Assembly: GCF_005860805.1 (NCBI RefSeq)
Contig: NZ_VCEJ01000002.1
Span: 1,906,375-1,970,374 of the forward strand
DNA length: 64,000 nt
From: Dyadobacter luticola
GTDB taxonomy: Bacteria; Bacteroidota; Bacteroidia; Cytophagales; Spirosomataceae
Direction of reading: 5' to 3'
Part shown: one piece after another, positions 1 through 7,602 of the stretch
Position numbering within the stretch: position 1 is the stretch's first letter
Layout of the letters: the number at the start of each line of letters is the position of its first letter
Translations under genes and position numbers: made by a program
Notes under the pieces: model-generated
What the model was told of the DNA's origin: nothing
Seen by the model: only the letters and a program-made list of their open reading frames with translations
Databases searched by the model: none

Positions 1-1836
1 ATTCTGGCCCACAGGCTTCACTACGTTCACAGTTAGATTGTTAACCGGATCTTTCACAGTCTGCAAGACCAACCCATAATTCCAATCCGATTTTGGAAAA
101 ACATTGAAATAATCACCCTCCTCTTTCTGCGTTTCCTTCTCCCATCTTTCCTCCAATTTCAATGCATATACCAGCGGCCCACGCTCAACCGTACGCGAAT
201 TCTTGCCCCAATTTGAAGTAGAAACCTGCATCGGCAGCTGCAATGTCAGCTTGTCACTATTTTTCCAAGTACGATTGATTGTAATCACTTGCCCGCCTTT
301 ATGTTTCCTTAACTCCTTGCCATTCAAGGCAATTACTCCCTCTTTACACCAGGAAGGAATTCTCAGCCGCAAAGGAAATGCGACATCCTTCGCCATCGAA
401 AATGAAAAATTTACGGCGTCCTCAAAAGGATAATTGGTCGCTTCATCAATAGTCACCTCCGTGCCCGAAGCACCCACTTTCGTCTTGATTTCATTCGGAC
501 TAAATGCCAAGGCCGCCAGCCCTTTATCCGCCGTAGCGTACCACAAATGACTCGCGAACTTCGTCCAGCTCTGGTGCATGTTGGCGAGGCAGCAAGTGTA
601 GCCGCTACGCATGCCCAGCACATTGTTCATTTCCCGGTCGAAAGGCAGCGAAAAGTCGAAAACACCGCGACTGATCTGTACCTGATTGGCGATCTGAAAG
701 TATTGTTTCGCATTGTAATCATCCGTAGTCTGCGTCGGTAACGCATTGAAAGTCATCCTTTCCAGCGCATCCATATATTGTATGTCGCCCGTGATGGCAA
801 TAATTTCTTCCAGTGAGTACATCGCTTCCGCAATCGCGCAAAGCTCAACTCCCTGCGTCGGCGCATTTCCGTGTAGATCTTCATCACCCGAAAAAACGCC
901 CATCGGCAAACCGTGCAGGTTCATAATATCCGTAAAACCCGTTTTAAGGTCGTTGAGATACTTTTCGTTTTTGGTTCGCTGATAATTAATGGCGGGAGAT
1001 TTCAGGGCCATGCCGACATTTACGGCATGCCGCTGCATCCATTTTTCGTTGTTTTGCTGGGCTGCCGCATTCATCACCCAGTCGCGGCTGCCGAGCAAAT
1101 TACTCCACGGAAAAGCCTGTGCTTCAATTCGTTCCGCCAGTTCCAGAAGTGATTTATCTTTGGTAATGTTGTAAAGCCACTGCGCCATCATCACATTATC
1201 CGCCCCGCGCGATTCTGCCCACTCGGTCCATTTTCCAAGAGGACAACTTTTCAGCGCCTGCGACTGATACTTAAAATACTTGGTCATAAAGGGGATTACG
1301 CGCGCATCATTCGTAGCCTGGTAATATTGCCGTATTACTTTCAGCATCACCATTTTAGGCCACCAATCTTCACCCGCCGCACAATTATCCGGCGTGATCT
1401 GCTTTTTCTTCTCCCGCTCCTCCTTCGTAATCGGCCCGAAATATCCCGAAGGCCGCTGATTCTCAATCGTCCAGTTAATGTATTTGGTCACTTTTCCCTT
1501 CATTGCCGGATCGTCCAGCAAATAAGCCAGCGGCACCGCGCCATCGAGCCAGTAAGGCGTCTCCTCCCAGCCATCCCCGTGGCCTCCCAGCCACCCATTA
1601 TCATTTTTCACCTTCGCATACACCTCATCCAAATGCCCAGTCGTCCCATTTTTCATAATCACCAACTGATCACGCAGCCAACCTTTCGGCTTGATTGAAC
1701 CTAACGGTATCTCCGTATACGGTTGTACCGGCTTGGGTTGGGCCTGAGTAATCGTATTCTGAGAAAGTAAAAGGAATAAAACGAGAATACTGATTTTTAG
1801 AAGCGAGAAATGAAGGTAGTAGGAATATTGGCGCAT
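1..1836 (-). CDS. GH127-family glycoside hydrolase (beta-L-arabinofuranosidase-like), 3' end outside window
   Basis: This is a secreted glycosidase of the GH127 (DUF1680) type, which releases beta-L-arabinofuranose or related sugars from plant glycans using a zinc-bound cysteine nucleophile. The protein starts with a signal-peptide-like stretch of about 32 residues and then shows the all-alpha barrel typical of the family. The metal and catalytic set is visible: Glu331 and Cys333 in a VELC string and the Cys415-Cys416 pair, matching the spacing of Glu338/Cys340/Cys417/Cys418 known from HypBA1. The start at 1836 gives a clean signal peptide. The frame is open to the window edge, so the C-terminal beta domain is incomplete (612 residues visible). 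The sugar specificity cannot be read from sequence. Confidence 0.85.
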   Translation of the reverse strand, partial: MRQYSYYLHFSLLKISILVLFLLLSQNTITQAQPKPVQPYTEIPLGSIKPKGWLRDQLVIMKNGTTGHLDEVYAKVKNDNGWLGGHGDGWEETPYWLDGAVPLAYLLDDPAMKGKVTKYINWTIENQRPSGYFGPITKEEREKKKQITPDNCAAGEDWWPKMVMLKVIRQYYQATNDARVIPFMTKYFKYQSQALKSCPLGKWTEWAESRGADNVMMAQWLYNITKDKSLLELAERIEAQAFPWSNLLGSRDWVMNAAAQQNNEKWMQRHAVNVGMALKSPAINYQRTKNEKYLNDLKTGFTDIMNLHGLPMGVFSGDEDLHGNAPTQGVELCAIAEAMYSLEEIIAITGDIQYMDALERMTFNALPTQTTDDYNAKQYFQIANQVQISRGVFDFSLPFDREMNNVLGMRSGYTCCLANMHQSWTKFASHLWYATADKGLAALAFSPNEIKTKVGASGTEVTIDEATNYPFEDAVNFSFSMAKDVAFPLRLRIPSWCKEGVIALNGKELRKHKGGQVITINRTWKNSDKLTLQLPMQVSTSNWGKNSRTVERGPLVYALKLEERWEKETQKEEGDYFNVFPKSDWNYGLVLQTVKDPVNNLTVNVVKPVGQN

Positions 1837-1883
1837 CAGTTTCAAAGATTTAGGCTGGCAGATATGATATCTAATGTTGCAAA

Positions 1884-2015
1884 TCAAAGAGTTTCCACCA
1901 AATCCGCAATCGTTTTCATCGGCAATATCATTTTTGCGGAATCAGAAAGCGGCACAAAACCATAACCGGCGTAAAACTTTTTTGCCCGCTCGTCAATAGG
2001 ATCAACGGTTATCAT
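1884..2015 (-). pseudogene. C-terminal remnant of a GNAT acetyltransferase toxin
   Basis: A 43-residue open frame encodes what looks like only the last part of a GNAT toxin of the kind paired with DUF1778/RHH antitoxins. The strings VDPIDERAKKFYAGYGFVPL and MILPMKTIADLV match the closing strands of such toxins (typically 'VD..DE.A..FYE.FGF.P', then 'LFLPM.TI'). The acetyl-CoA binding region is absent, and the frame is blocked by a stop a few codons upstream of its ATG. It begins one base after the stop of the HTH gene at 2017-2316, so it sits exactly where a partner toxin would be expected. It is most likely a decayed or recombined relic. Confidence 0.65.
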
Positions 2016-2016
2016 A

Positions 2017-2316
2017 TTACTTCCATCCCATTTCTTTTTTCAATTCATCAAGTGTCACGAAGTCCTTTTCTTTTTCAACTTTTTCCATGACTTTGCCGAG
2101 ATAGAAATCTTCTAACTCTTCATTATCAATGATCGCGAGGATTTTTTCGACCTCTTCAATAGTCCAGCTACCACGCTTTTTTTTAACTGAAAAATTGGGT
2201 GACGGAATGCCCAGCTTTTCTGCGATATATGAATTTTTGTAACCTGAATGTTTAATGAGCATACCAATGTTCTGTCTTAGTTCTTTGTAGTTCGCAACGA
2301 TCTTCAACATTGACAT
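2017..2316 (-). CDS. HTH-domain antitoxin-like protein (paralog of 3270-3563)
   Basis: This 99-residue protein has a helix-turn-helix core (about residues 18-60: NIGMLIKHSGYKNSYIAEKL, then a basic KKKRGSW turn) and an acidic tail ending in LDELKKEMGWK. It is clearly a paralog of the protein at 3270-3563: the regions around NYE/NYK, SGY+N, EKLG/KKLG, IDNE and the KEMGW terminus align without gaps. That paralog overlaps a RelE/ParE-type toxin gene, so this one is probably also an antitoxin or autorepressor. Its own downstream slot holds only a GNAT-toxin fragment. The intact frame suggests it is still expressed or was orphaned recently. Confidence 0.7.
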   Translation of the reverse strand: MSMLKIVANYKELRQNIGMLIKHSGYKNSYIAEKLGIPSPNFSVKKKRGSWTIEEVEKILAIIDNEELEDFYLGKVMEKVEKEKDFVTLDELKKEMGWK

Positions 2317-2677
2317 AATTTCCGTTTTTAGTAAATTTTGCTAATTAATTTTACCAAAAATACTAACATGGATTTTTATTGTCATTACGATCTCGGAAAT
2401 ATTAAATTGTAAAAACCTACCCGAACTACAAATATCAACACTCAAACTGTAAGTTTTTCTACCGTTAGTTCAACCAAACCGACCGCAGGAAAAGCGAGAT
2501 CGAAATGGTTTTTTAGACTCAAATATCATTTCTAACTTTCAAGTGCGACTTAAAAAAAAAACCAATTGAAATCACAAATATTGTTTCAAAACATACCCGA
2601 CAGAGAGCAGGTGAAAGTCCTGGCCTACTTGGTTTTTGTAGTCGCGCCACTGTCGGGTTTCACTTAAACTATCTTTT
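2317..2677. other. Intergenic region between divergent HTH and symE-like genes
   Basis: This 361-base AT-rich gap separates the divergent HTH gene (minus) and the SymE-like gene (plus). It holds poly-A stretches, a 25-base sequence that recurs near 59536, and a strongly structured segment at 2595-2658 described separately. No further open frame is convincing. Read on the minus strand, 2447-2494 could encode a short PAVGLVELTVEKL-like string reminiscent of linkers before T9SS sorting domains, but it is too short to call. Confidence 0.6.
2595..2658 (+). promoter_or_regulatory. Structured leader resembling a minimal cobalamin-riboswitch core
   Basis: Nine bases at 2595-2603 pair perfectly with 2650-2658 (ACCCGACAG with CTGTCGGGT). 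Inside are two hairpins: CAGG/CCTG (2608-2611 with 2619-2622), closing a TGAAAGT loop, and CTAC/GTAG (2625-2628 with 2638-2641), closing a nine-base loop TTGGTTTTT. The strings GGTGAAAGTCC and CGCCACTGT match, from memory, the most conserved parts of cobalamin riboswitches (the P4 loop and the B12 box), and ACAG/CTGT sits where helix P3 would be. The usual GGGAA and an obvious P6-P13 region are not seen. The element ends 19 bases before the ATG at 2678. Ligand binding is not shown; a non-ligand RNA switch is equally possible. Confidence 0.5.
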
Positions 2678-2908
2678 ATGCGATCGTCTCAAAAACCAAC
2701 AACCGAACCCAAAACATTCAAACTAAAACGCCCGGAAGTACGCAGTTTGAAAATTCAGCCGAAAACACGGTTTAATGTTTATGAAGAAAAGCAGGTACCG
2801 GAAATCAAATTATCAGGCGAGTGGCTGCGAAACCTTGGTTTTCAATCCGGCGAAAAAGTAAAAATCACTACCATGAATCAACTGCTGATCATTCAGCCTT
2901 TTGAATAA
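2678..2908 (+). CDS. SymE-like type I toxin family protein
   Basis: This 76-residue basic protein has a C-terminal SymE domain (about residues 46-74: PEIKLSGEWLRNLGFQSGEK followed by VKITTMNQLLIIQ). SymE proteins have an AbrB-like swapped-hairpin fold; E. coli SymE is an SOS-linked, RNA/nucleoid-associated toxin controlled by an antisense RNA. The N-terminal third is a lysine-rich, low-complexity extension. The gene stands alone between two HTH-antitoxin loci and has a structured leader whose apical loop is complementary to codons 5-8. No Shine-Dalgarno sequence is visible. Whether it is toxic or a domesticated regulator cannot be told from sequence. Confidence 0.75.
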   Translation: MRSSQKPTTEPKTFKLKRPEVRSLKIQPKTRFNVYEEKQVPEIKLSGEWLRNLGFQSGEKVKITTMNQLLIIQPFE

Positions 2909-2930
2909 TGTAAAACACAACTCACACGGC

Positions 2931-2967
2931 AAAGCCGCTTCTGATCATTCAGGGCGGCTTTTGTTTT
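2931..2967 (+). terminator. Intrinsic terminator after the symE-like gene
   Basis: AAAGCCGC (2931-2938) pairs with GCGGCTTT (2954-2961), and the stem runs into a TTTTGTTTT tract. It lies about 20 bases after the stop codon of the SymE-like gene. Confidence 0.75.
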
Positions 2968-2997
2968 GAAGAAACTTCTCAGCTTCAAACACATTAC

Positions 2998-3279
2998 TCA
3001 CTTCGGAGGAAAAGCATTGTAAAACCCACCTCTGACCGCAACCATAATGACAACTAAATCAGGGTGGACATACTCAATTCCCATCCGGTATTGGCCAATC
3101 CGAATACGGTAATAGTTTCCGCCCGGCCTCTGCCCTTCCATTTTGAGATAGTCAACATTCGCTGTCTCCAAACTATCCGAATTTCTTAGCGAATCGAGTA
3201 CAGATTTGATAGCTAACTGAGCTTTGGCGGGAATGCTTTTTAAGTCTTTGAGAAATCTCTTCTTATAGATTATCTCCAT
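2998..3279 (-). CDS. RelE/ParE-family toxin
   Basis: This 93-residue protein has the RelE/ParE toxin layout: an N-terminal strand and two helices (KKRFLKDLKSIPAKAQLAI), a central YYRIRIGQYRMGIEY strand pair, and a C-terminal strand with the basic residue AVRGGFYNAFP. Such toxins cleave ribosome-bound mRNA (RelE) or poison gyrase (ParE); the sequence does not decide which. Its start lies inside the end of the upstream HTH gene, with an overlap of about 10 bases, the arrangement expected of a translationally coupled antitoxin-toxin pair. It is intact and of normal length. Confidence 0.82.
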   Translation of the reverse strand: MEIIYKKRFLKDLKSIPAKAQLAIKSVLDSLRNSDSLETANVDYLKMEGQRPGGNYYRIRIGQYRMGIEYVHPDLVVIMVAVRGGFYNAFPPK

Positions 3280-3563
3280 CCCATTTCCTTGTAAAGCTCG
3301 TCGTGACTTATGGTATCATCGTCCTTTCTTGCCTCCATTTCCTGCATTAACCAAAAATCACTAACATCTTCATTATCAATAATTGAAGCTAGCTTTTTAA
3401 GTTCTTCAAGAGAAAAACTTTTGCGGTTTTTTTTAGCTGAAAAATTGACATTGCTCAATCCCAGCTTCTTCGCCAGGTAGTCATTCCGGTAACCCGAAAC
3501 CTCGATCAGTTCTCCGATATTCATAATGAATTTCTCGTAATTATTTACAATTTCAGTTATCAT
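3270..3563 (-). CDS. HTH antitoxin paired with the RelE/ParE-type toxin
   Basis: This 97-residue protein carries a helix-turn-helix core (about residues 17-60, IGELIEVSGYRNDYLAKKLG with a following KKNRKSF turn) and an acidic C-terminal tail (ARKDDDTISHDELYKEMGWR) likely to wrap the toxin. I chose ATG 3563 rather than 3626 because the protein then aligns end to end with its paralog at 2017-2316, and the extra N-terminal residues look non-coding. It overlaps the toxin gene by about 10 bases. Autorepression of the pair is expected from the family but no operator was identified. Confidence 0.75.
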   Translation of the reverse strand: MITEIVNNYEKFIMNIGELIEVSGYRNDYLAKKLGLSNVNFSAKKNRKSFSLEELKKLASIIDNEDVSDFWLMQEMEARKDDDTISHDELYKEMGWR

Positions 3564-3718
3564 GACTTTGGAACGTTCGAGTCTTTTTGTATCAATATCG
3601 ATACGAATATGTTCATAAAAATACACAAAATGTTGTCTTGAATAAAAAATTTCCGAAATCCGCTCCCCTGCCTTACCTTTAAAAACCGAAAAACTCTTAC
3701 AGAAAAACCAACATTCCT

Positions 3719-4360
3719 ATGCAGATCAATGACCTTAAAATCCTCTTTTTTGATATTGGCGGCGTGCTTTTGAGTAATGGCTGGGGGCATGAGTCGCGGA
3801 TTATGGCGGCCGAAAAGTTTGGGCTGGATTATAAAGAGATGGATCAGCTGCATAATTTCATATTCAATGTGTACGAAATTGGCAGCATTACTTTGGACCA
3901 ATACCTTGACACTGTGGTTTTTAATCACCCCAGAGATTTTGTGCGGGAAGATTTTAAGGAGTTTATGTACTCGCAATCCGTAGAGCTGCCGGGCATGCTG
4001 GCGTGGCTGAAAGAGTGGAAAAGAGATTGCGGTTTCCGAATCATTTCCGTCAATAACGAGGGCAAGGAGCTGAATGATTACCGCGTGCAAAAATTCAAGC
4101 TGCACACTTGCTTCGACGCATTTATCTCTTCCTGCGAAGTCAAAATGCGGAAGCCTGATCCGCGGATTTTCGAGCTGGCGATGGGCATTGCGCAGGCCAC
4201 GCCGAGTCAATGTGTGTATTTCGACGACCGCATTATGTTTGCCAATCTGGCCAAAGGGCTGGGATTGCGGGCGTATCAGCACACGAGTTTTGAGGCGACC
4301 AAAGAAATCCTGGAAGATCTTAAACAAGAAAAGTTCGCCAGGTTTGGCCCGACGAACTGA
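3719..4360 (+). CDS. HAD-superfamily hydrolase (subfamily IA)
   Basis: This is a 213-residue haloacid-dehalogenase-type phosphohydrolase, cytosolic, probably acting on a small phosphorylated metabolite. Motif I is FFDIGGVLL with Asp12 as nucleophile, motif II is IISVNNE, motif III is the Lys in KMRKPDP and motif IV is VYFDDR. The second Asp of the usual DxD motif is Gly14; the same DxG form occurs in YihX-like phosphatases, so activity is not excluded. The gene is monocistronic, runs toward the DinB-like gene and ends 24 bases from it. The substrate is unknown. Confidence 0.8.
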   Translation: MQINDLKILFFDIGGVLLSNGWGHESRIMAAEKFGLDYKEMDQLHNFIFNVYEIGSITLDQYLDTVVFNHPRDFVREDFKEFMYSQSVELPGMLAWLKEWKRDCGFRIISVNNEGKELNDYRVQKFKLHTCFDAFISSCEVKMRKPDPRIFELAMGIAQATPSQCVYFDDRIMFANLAKGLGLRAYQHTSFEATKEILEDLKQEKFARFGPTN

Positions 4361-4384
4361 TCATAAAACACTTAAAAAACTGAC

Positions 4385-4885
4385 TTAGAACGTTTTGTCA
4401 TCCGCGGACGGCCCGTAAATGCTGGGCACCGGAATTTCACTGATCCGCATGTAAACCGTCAGCTGCCCACGGTGGTGCACCCAGTGGTTGATCGTCGAGC
4501 TGACGCCTTCCAGTTTGGTTTGCGTGAAGAGTATTTCTCCGTATCTTTTCAAATGAAATTCGCCATTGAGATCCTCATCGGTAATACTTTTGAGCGACTC
4601 GATGGCGCCTTTGAAAACTTCCTCATAATGCGCAACCAGCTCGTCCTTTGTTTCCCATTCAAAGCGTTTATAAGTCGCAAAGTCCACCTCGCCTTCCTTG
4701 ATCATAAATGTGATCCACAGCGGAATTTCGGCTGTTAACAAGGTAAGGTACCGCATTTCCATGGACGTGGGATGCGGCTTAAAACCATACACCGATTCCG
4801 GAATGTTTTCCAGGCACTTTTTGGTGGACGTATACTCCGCTTCCAATTCCTTGATGAAGGCGGTCACAAGTGTTGAAGTAGCCAT
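4385..4885 (-). CDS. DinB/DfsB-family four-helix protein
   Basis: This 166-residue protein has the DinB fold: long amphipathic helices and a C-terminal INHWVHHRGQLTVYMR helix followed by PVPSIYGPSADD. DinB-type proteins are four-helix bundles that often bind a divalent metal through three histidines, and some act as thiol (bacillithiol-type) transferases. The two C-terminal His ligands are present (HWVHHRGQ). The N-terminal one, normally in a 'HLAELP'-like string, is replaced by Leu in LLTAEIP, so metal binding may be weakened. No pathway is suggested by the neighbours. Confidence 0.75.
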   Translation of the reverse strand: MATSTLVTAFIKELEAEYTSTKKCLENIPESVYGFKPHPTSMEMRYLTLLTAEIPLWITFMIKEGEVDFATYKRFEWETKDELVAHYEEVFKGAIESLKSITDEDLNGEFHLKRYGEILFTQTKLEGVSSTINHWVHHRGQLTVYMRISEIPVPSIYGPSADDKTF

Positions 4886-4978
4886 AAGGGTTTGGTTTTT
4901 ATGGAGTTGACTTCAAAAATAATGCCGGTTGAGGGAGCCACGAGTACACCAGCGGCAGCCGCGAATGTGTACGAATAT

Positions 4979-7480
4979 TTATTTCCTGCCGGATTTTAAC
5001 CTTACCGCTCTTTTCAGCATATCTGTTTCCTGTAAGATCTTATTTCTCAAAAAGTACGGATAATGCGGGTTTTCGGCTAAAAATTTGGTTGCAATGTCGG
5101 CGGCTTCTTTGGATGAATGTCCGGCGAAAGTGCTGTGAAGCCAGCGGGTTGGGAAGAAAATATCTCCGGTAAGCTGGATTTCCTGCAATAAGTCGAGCGA
5201 TGGGCGGAGGTATTTGATCGCGGATTTTTGCCGCAAAGGATGGTGCAAATAACCCACCGCATCCAGTACCCAGGCTTCTTTTTCCCGGTTCTCTTCCTTT
5301 TTTAATGTTTCAAAAAAAGTGTCACGCTGGGATTCATCGGGGTTCAAGGCGGGGATTACAAATTGCATCCGCGCTTTCCGATCAGGGTTTTTCGTGTTTT
5401 TTAATTGCTCGTCCAAAATGGATTTAGCACCATCTTTACTTTTCAAAGCCAGCTCGTAGGCCAGTGATATTTTATCATCTTCCGACAAAACCAGGTCTCT
5501 TATCACCAGCTTATCATTCCAAAGCGATTCCATTTTTTGCCAGCCATCGTCACTAAGCGCCAGACTTTTAAACGATCGAAAATAGGAAGTTTTGACGCCT
5601 TTATCCTTCGTTTTGTTGAGCAGCTCCCACAGTTTGCTTTCGACATCATGCTGGTGAGCGGCGCGCTGATCTTCATCCAGAAAAGTCCACCAGGCCGTTT
5701 GCAAGTTACCCAGCAAGTAATCCACCAGAAGCGGATTTTGCTCTTTTTCCAAAGTATTTAAAACATTGGAAATGAGCTGCTCGGGATCCGGATTGCCGTC
5801 TCGCAACAATCCCTCCCAAACATTCACCAGCATTGCACCCCGGAAAACCGGATTTTCAAAAAGTGAATCTTTCTTCGAATAGTTTTTGATAAAATAATCT
5901 TTACTCGCAGTGTCCATTTTGAAATAACCGTAGCCGGTACCATCCGCATTCGGGAAAACAATTTGCTGCCCATTTTCGGAAATGTCCTTCAAAACCAGAG
6001 GCTGTTCCCAAATGCGATTTGAAATAGAATCCTTCACTTGAGTCAAAGATTTTTTGGCATTGCGATCTGAAATGTAGTACTCCGGCATGCCCGGCGTTTT
6101 CACCCAAACATTGCTCCATTTTGTAATATTCAGCGGCGTGTTTTTATCAATAATCCCAATCAGATCGTCCCAGCGCGCATTTTTGAATGCATAGGTTTTT
6201 AGATATTCCTGCAAACTCTTCTGCATCAGGTTTTCACCGATCATCCTTTCCAGCTTCCGCATCACGATCGGCGCCTTCATATAGATGATGGCGCCATACA
6301 AAGTTCCCGCATTTTTGAGATTCCCGAGTTCCTGCAAAATCGGGTTGGTGCCAGCCGTCCTGTCGATCTCGTAAGCATTCGGATAATGTGCCAGCAGAAA
6401 GCGCAGGTTATGATTGATTTCCGGGAAGCTTGGATGCACGATTTTGGCGGCCATAAAATTGGCAAAAACCTCTTTCAGCCACACATCATTAAACCAGTCC
6501 ATCGTCACCAGATCGCCAAACCACATGTGCGCCGACTCGTGCGCAATCACACTAACGCGCGAAAGCAGCCGGTTCACCGAGGGATTTTCATCCAGAAAAA
6601 GCGCCGATTCATTATAAAAAACCGACCCCGGGTGCTCCATACCGCCGTATTGAAACGAAGGGATCAGCACGAAATCGAACTTGCCGAAAGGATAATCAAT
6701 GCCCGTATATTTTTCCAGCCAAGCCAGCGACTTGGCATGTAAATCGAAAACCTGGTCCCGATTTCGGCTTACTTTGGCAGTGTCCGTCTCGCGATAATAC
6801 ATGGTCATTTCCCGGCCGCCCACATTTTGTGTTTCCTTGAAAAACTTCCCCGCCGCGAATGCAAAAAGGTAAGAACTGATCGGTTTGGTGGGCGCAAATT
6901 GATAGCTTGATTTACCACCTTCCGCCGTTTTCGATTTCAAACTTCCATTTGAAACTGCCTCCCAATCCCGGGGCGTTTTCAACGTTAGCACATAAACCGC
7001 TTTCAAATTCGGTTGATCAAAAAGCGGGAAACAAGTCGAGGCACGATCGGGGACAAACAACGTGTAGAGATATTCGTCGCTGCGGTTCAGGGAAAGATTA
7101 CCGGCTGTAAATGTGATTGAAACCTGGTTCTTTCCTTTTCTTAAATGTTCGGATTGAATGACAATGTGCTCATTCACAAAATCATAGCTTACTTTCTCGC
7201 CAGCGACGAACACTTCACGAATATGTGAACTGTCGGAATTAAAATCAATCACCAGCGCAGAATCCAGCGAATTCAGTTTAAATGTGATCGTCTCTTTCCC
7301 ACTAATCGGCTCCGCTTTCACCGCCGGAATATCCAGCGCAATGTCGTAGCGAATGCTGTCAATGGTCTTTTTCCGATATTCATTCAGGGCGAAGGAAACG
7401 CCCTTTTCGGGCGGAGATGCCTTCTTGTGACACGATCCAAAAACAATCAGCGAAGCAAAAACAAAAAGTGAAATTTTCAT
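4979..7480 (-). CDS. M1-family aminopeptidase, lipoprotein
   Basis: This is an 833-residue zinc aminopeptidase of peptidase family M1. It has a signal peptide with a lipobox ending in Cys17 (VFGSC), so it is probably an envelope lipoprotein. An N-terminal beta domain precedes the catalytic domain, with GGMEH at 279-283 (the GxMEN exopeptidase motif) and HESAH at 314-318 followed 18 residues later by Glu337 (LKEVFANF), completing the HExxH-18-E zinc site. The C-terminal half is the helical ERAP1-like domain. I chose ATG 7480 because it gives the lipoprotein signal. It likely trims N-terminal residues from peptides outside the cytoplasm. Confidence 0.9.
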   Translation of the reverse strand: MKISLFVFASLIVFGSCHKKASPPEKGVSFALNEYRKKTIDSIRYDIALDIPAVKAEPISGKETITFKLNSLDSALVIDFNSDSSHIREVFVAGEKVSYDFVNEHIVIQSEHLRKGKNQVSITFTAGNLSLNRSDEYLYTLFVPDRASTCFPLFDQPNLKAVYVLTLKTPRDWEAVSNGSLKSKTAEGGKSSYQFAPTKPISSYLFAFAAGKFFKETQNVGGREMTMYYRETDTAKVSRNRDQVFDLHAKSLAWLEKYTGIDYPFGKFDFVLIPSFQYGGMEHPGSVFYNESALFLDENPSVNRLLSRVSVIAHESAHMWFGDLVTMDWFNDVWLKEVFANFMAAKIVHPSFPEINHNLRFLLAHYPNAYEIDRTAGTNPILQELGNLKNAGTLYGAIIYMKAPIVMRKLERMIGENLMQKSLQEYLKTYAFKNARWDDLIGIIDKNTPLNITKWSNVWVKTPGMPEYYISDRNAKKSLTQVKDSISNRIWEQPLVLKDISENGQQIVFPNADGTGYGYFKMDTASKDYFIKNYSKKDSLFENPVFRGAMLVNVWEGLLRDGNPDPEQLISNVLNTLEKEQNPLLVDYLLGNLQTAWWTFLDEDQRAAHQHDVESKLWELLNKTKDKGVKTSYFRSFKSLALSDDGWQKMESLWNDKLVIRDLVLSEDDKISLAYELALKSKDGAKSILDEQLKNTKNPDRKARMQFVIPALNPDESQRDTFFETLKKEENREKEAWVLDAVGYLHHPLRQKSAIKYLRPSLDLLQEIQLTGDIFFPTRWLHSTFAGHSSKEAADIATKFLAENPHYPYFLRNKILQETDMLKRAVRLKSGRK

Positions 7481-7550
7481 TGAATAAACTATTTCTCTCA
7501 GATTTGATATTTCAATTAACTTCAAGGCTTTGATCCTAATGTCAACTACC

Positions 7551-7565
7551 GTTACGTATCGTAAC
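7551..7565. promoter_or_regulatory. Palindromic operator candidate
   Basis: GTTACG and CGTAAC form a perfect 6-base inverted repeat around a 3-base centre. It lies in the divergent gap between the M1 peptidase gene (minus) and the small two-gene unit starting at 7603 (plus), where a regulator could control both. The HTH-like product at 7763-8038 is a possible ligand, but that is only suggested by adjacency. Confidence 0.35.
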
Positions 7566-7602
7566 AGATTTTTTATATATTTACTAAATCACACACTCAG
7601 TT

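Noticed and set aside
3560-4327. Long open frame opposite the HAD hydrolase gene (255 codons, minus strand)
   Set aside because: It is antisense to a gene with clear HAD motifs, has no recognisable domain and unusual His/Phe-rich composition.
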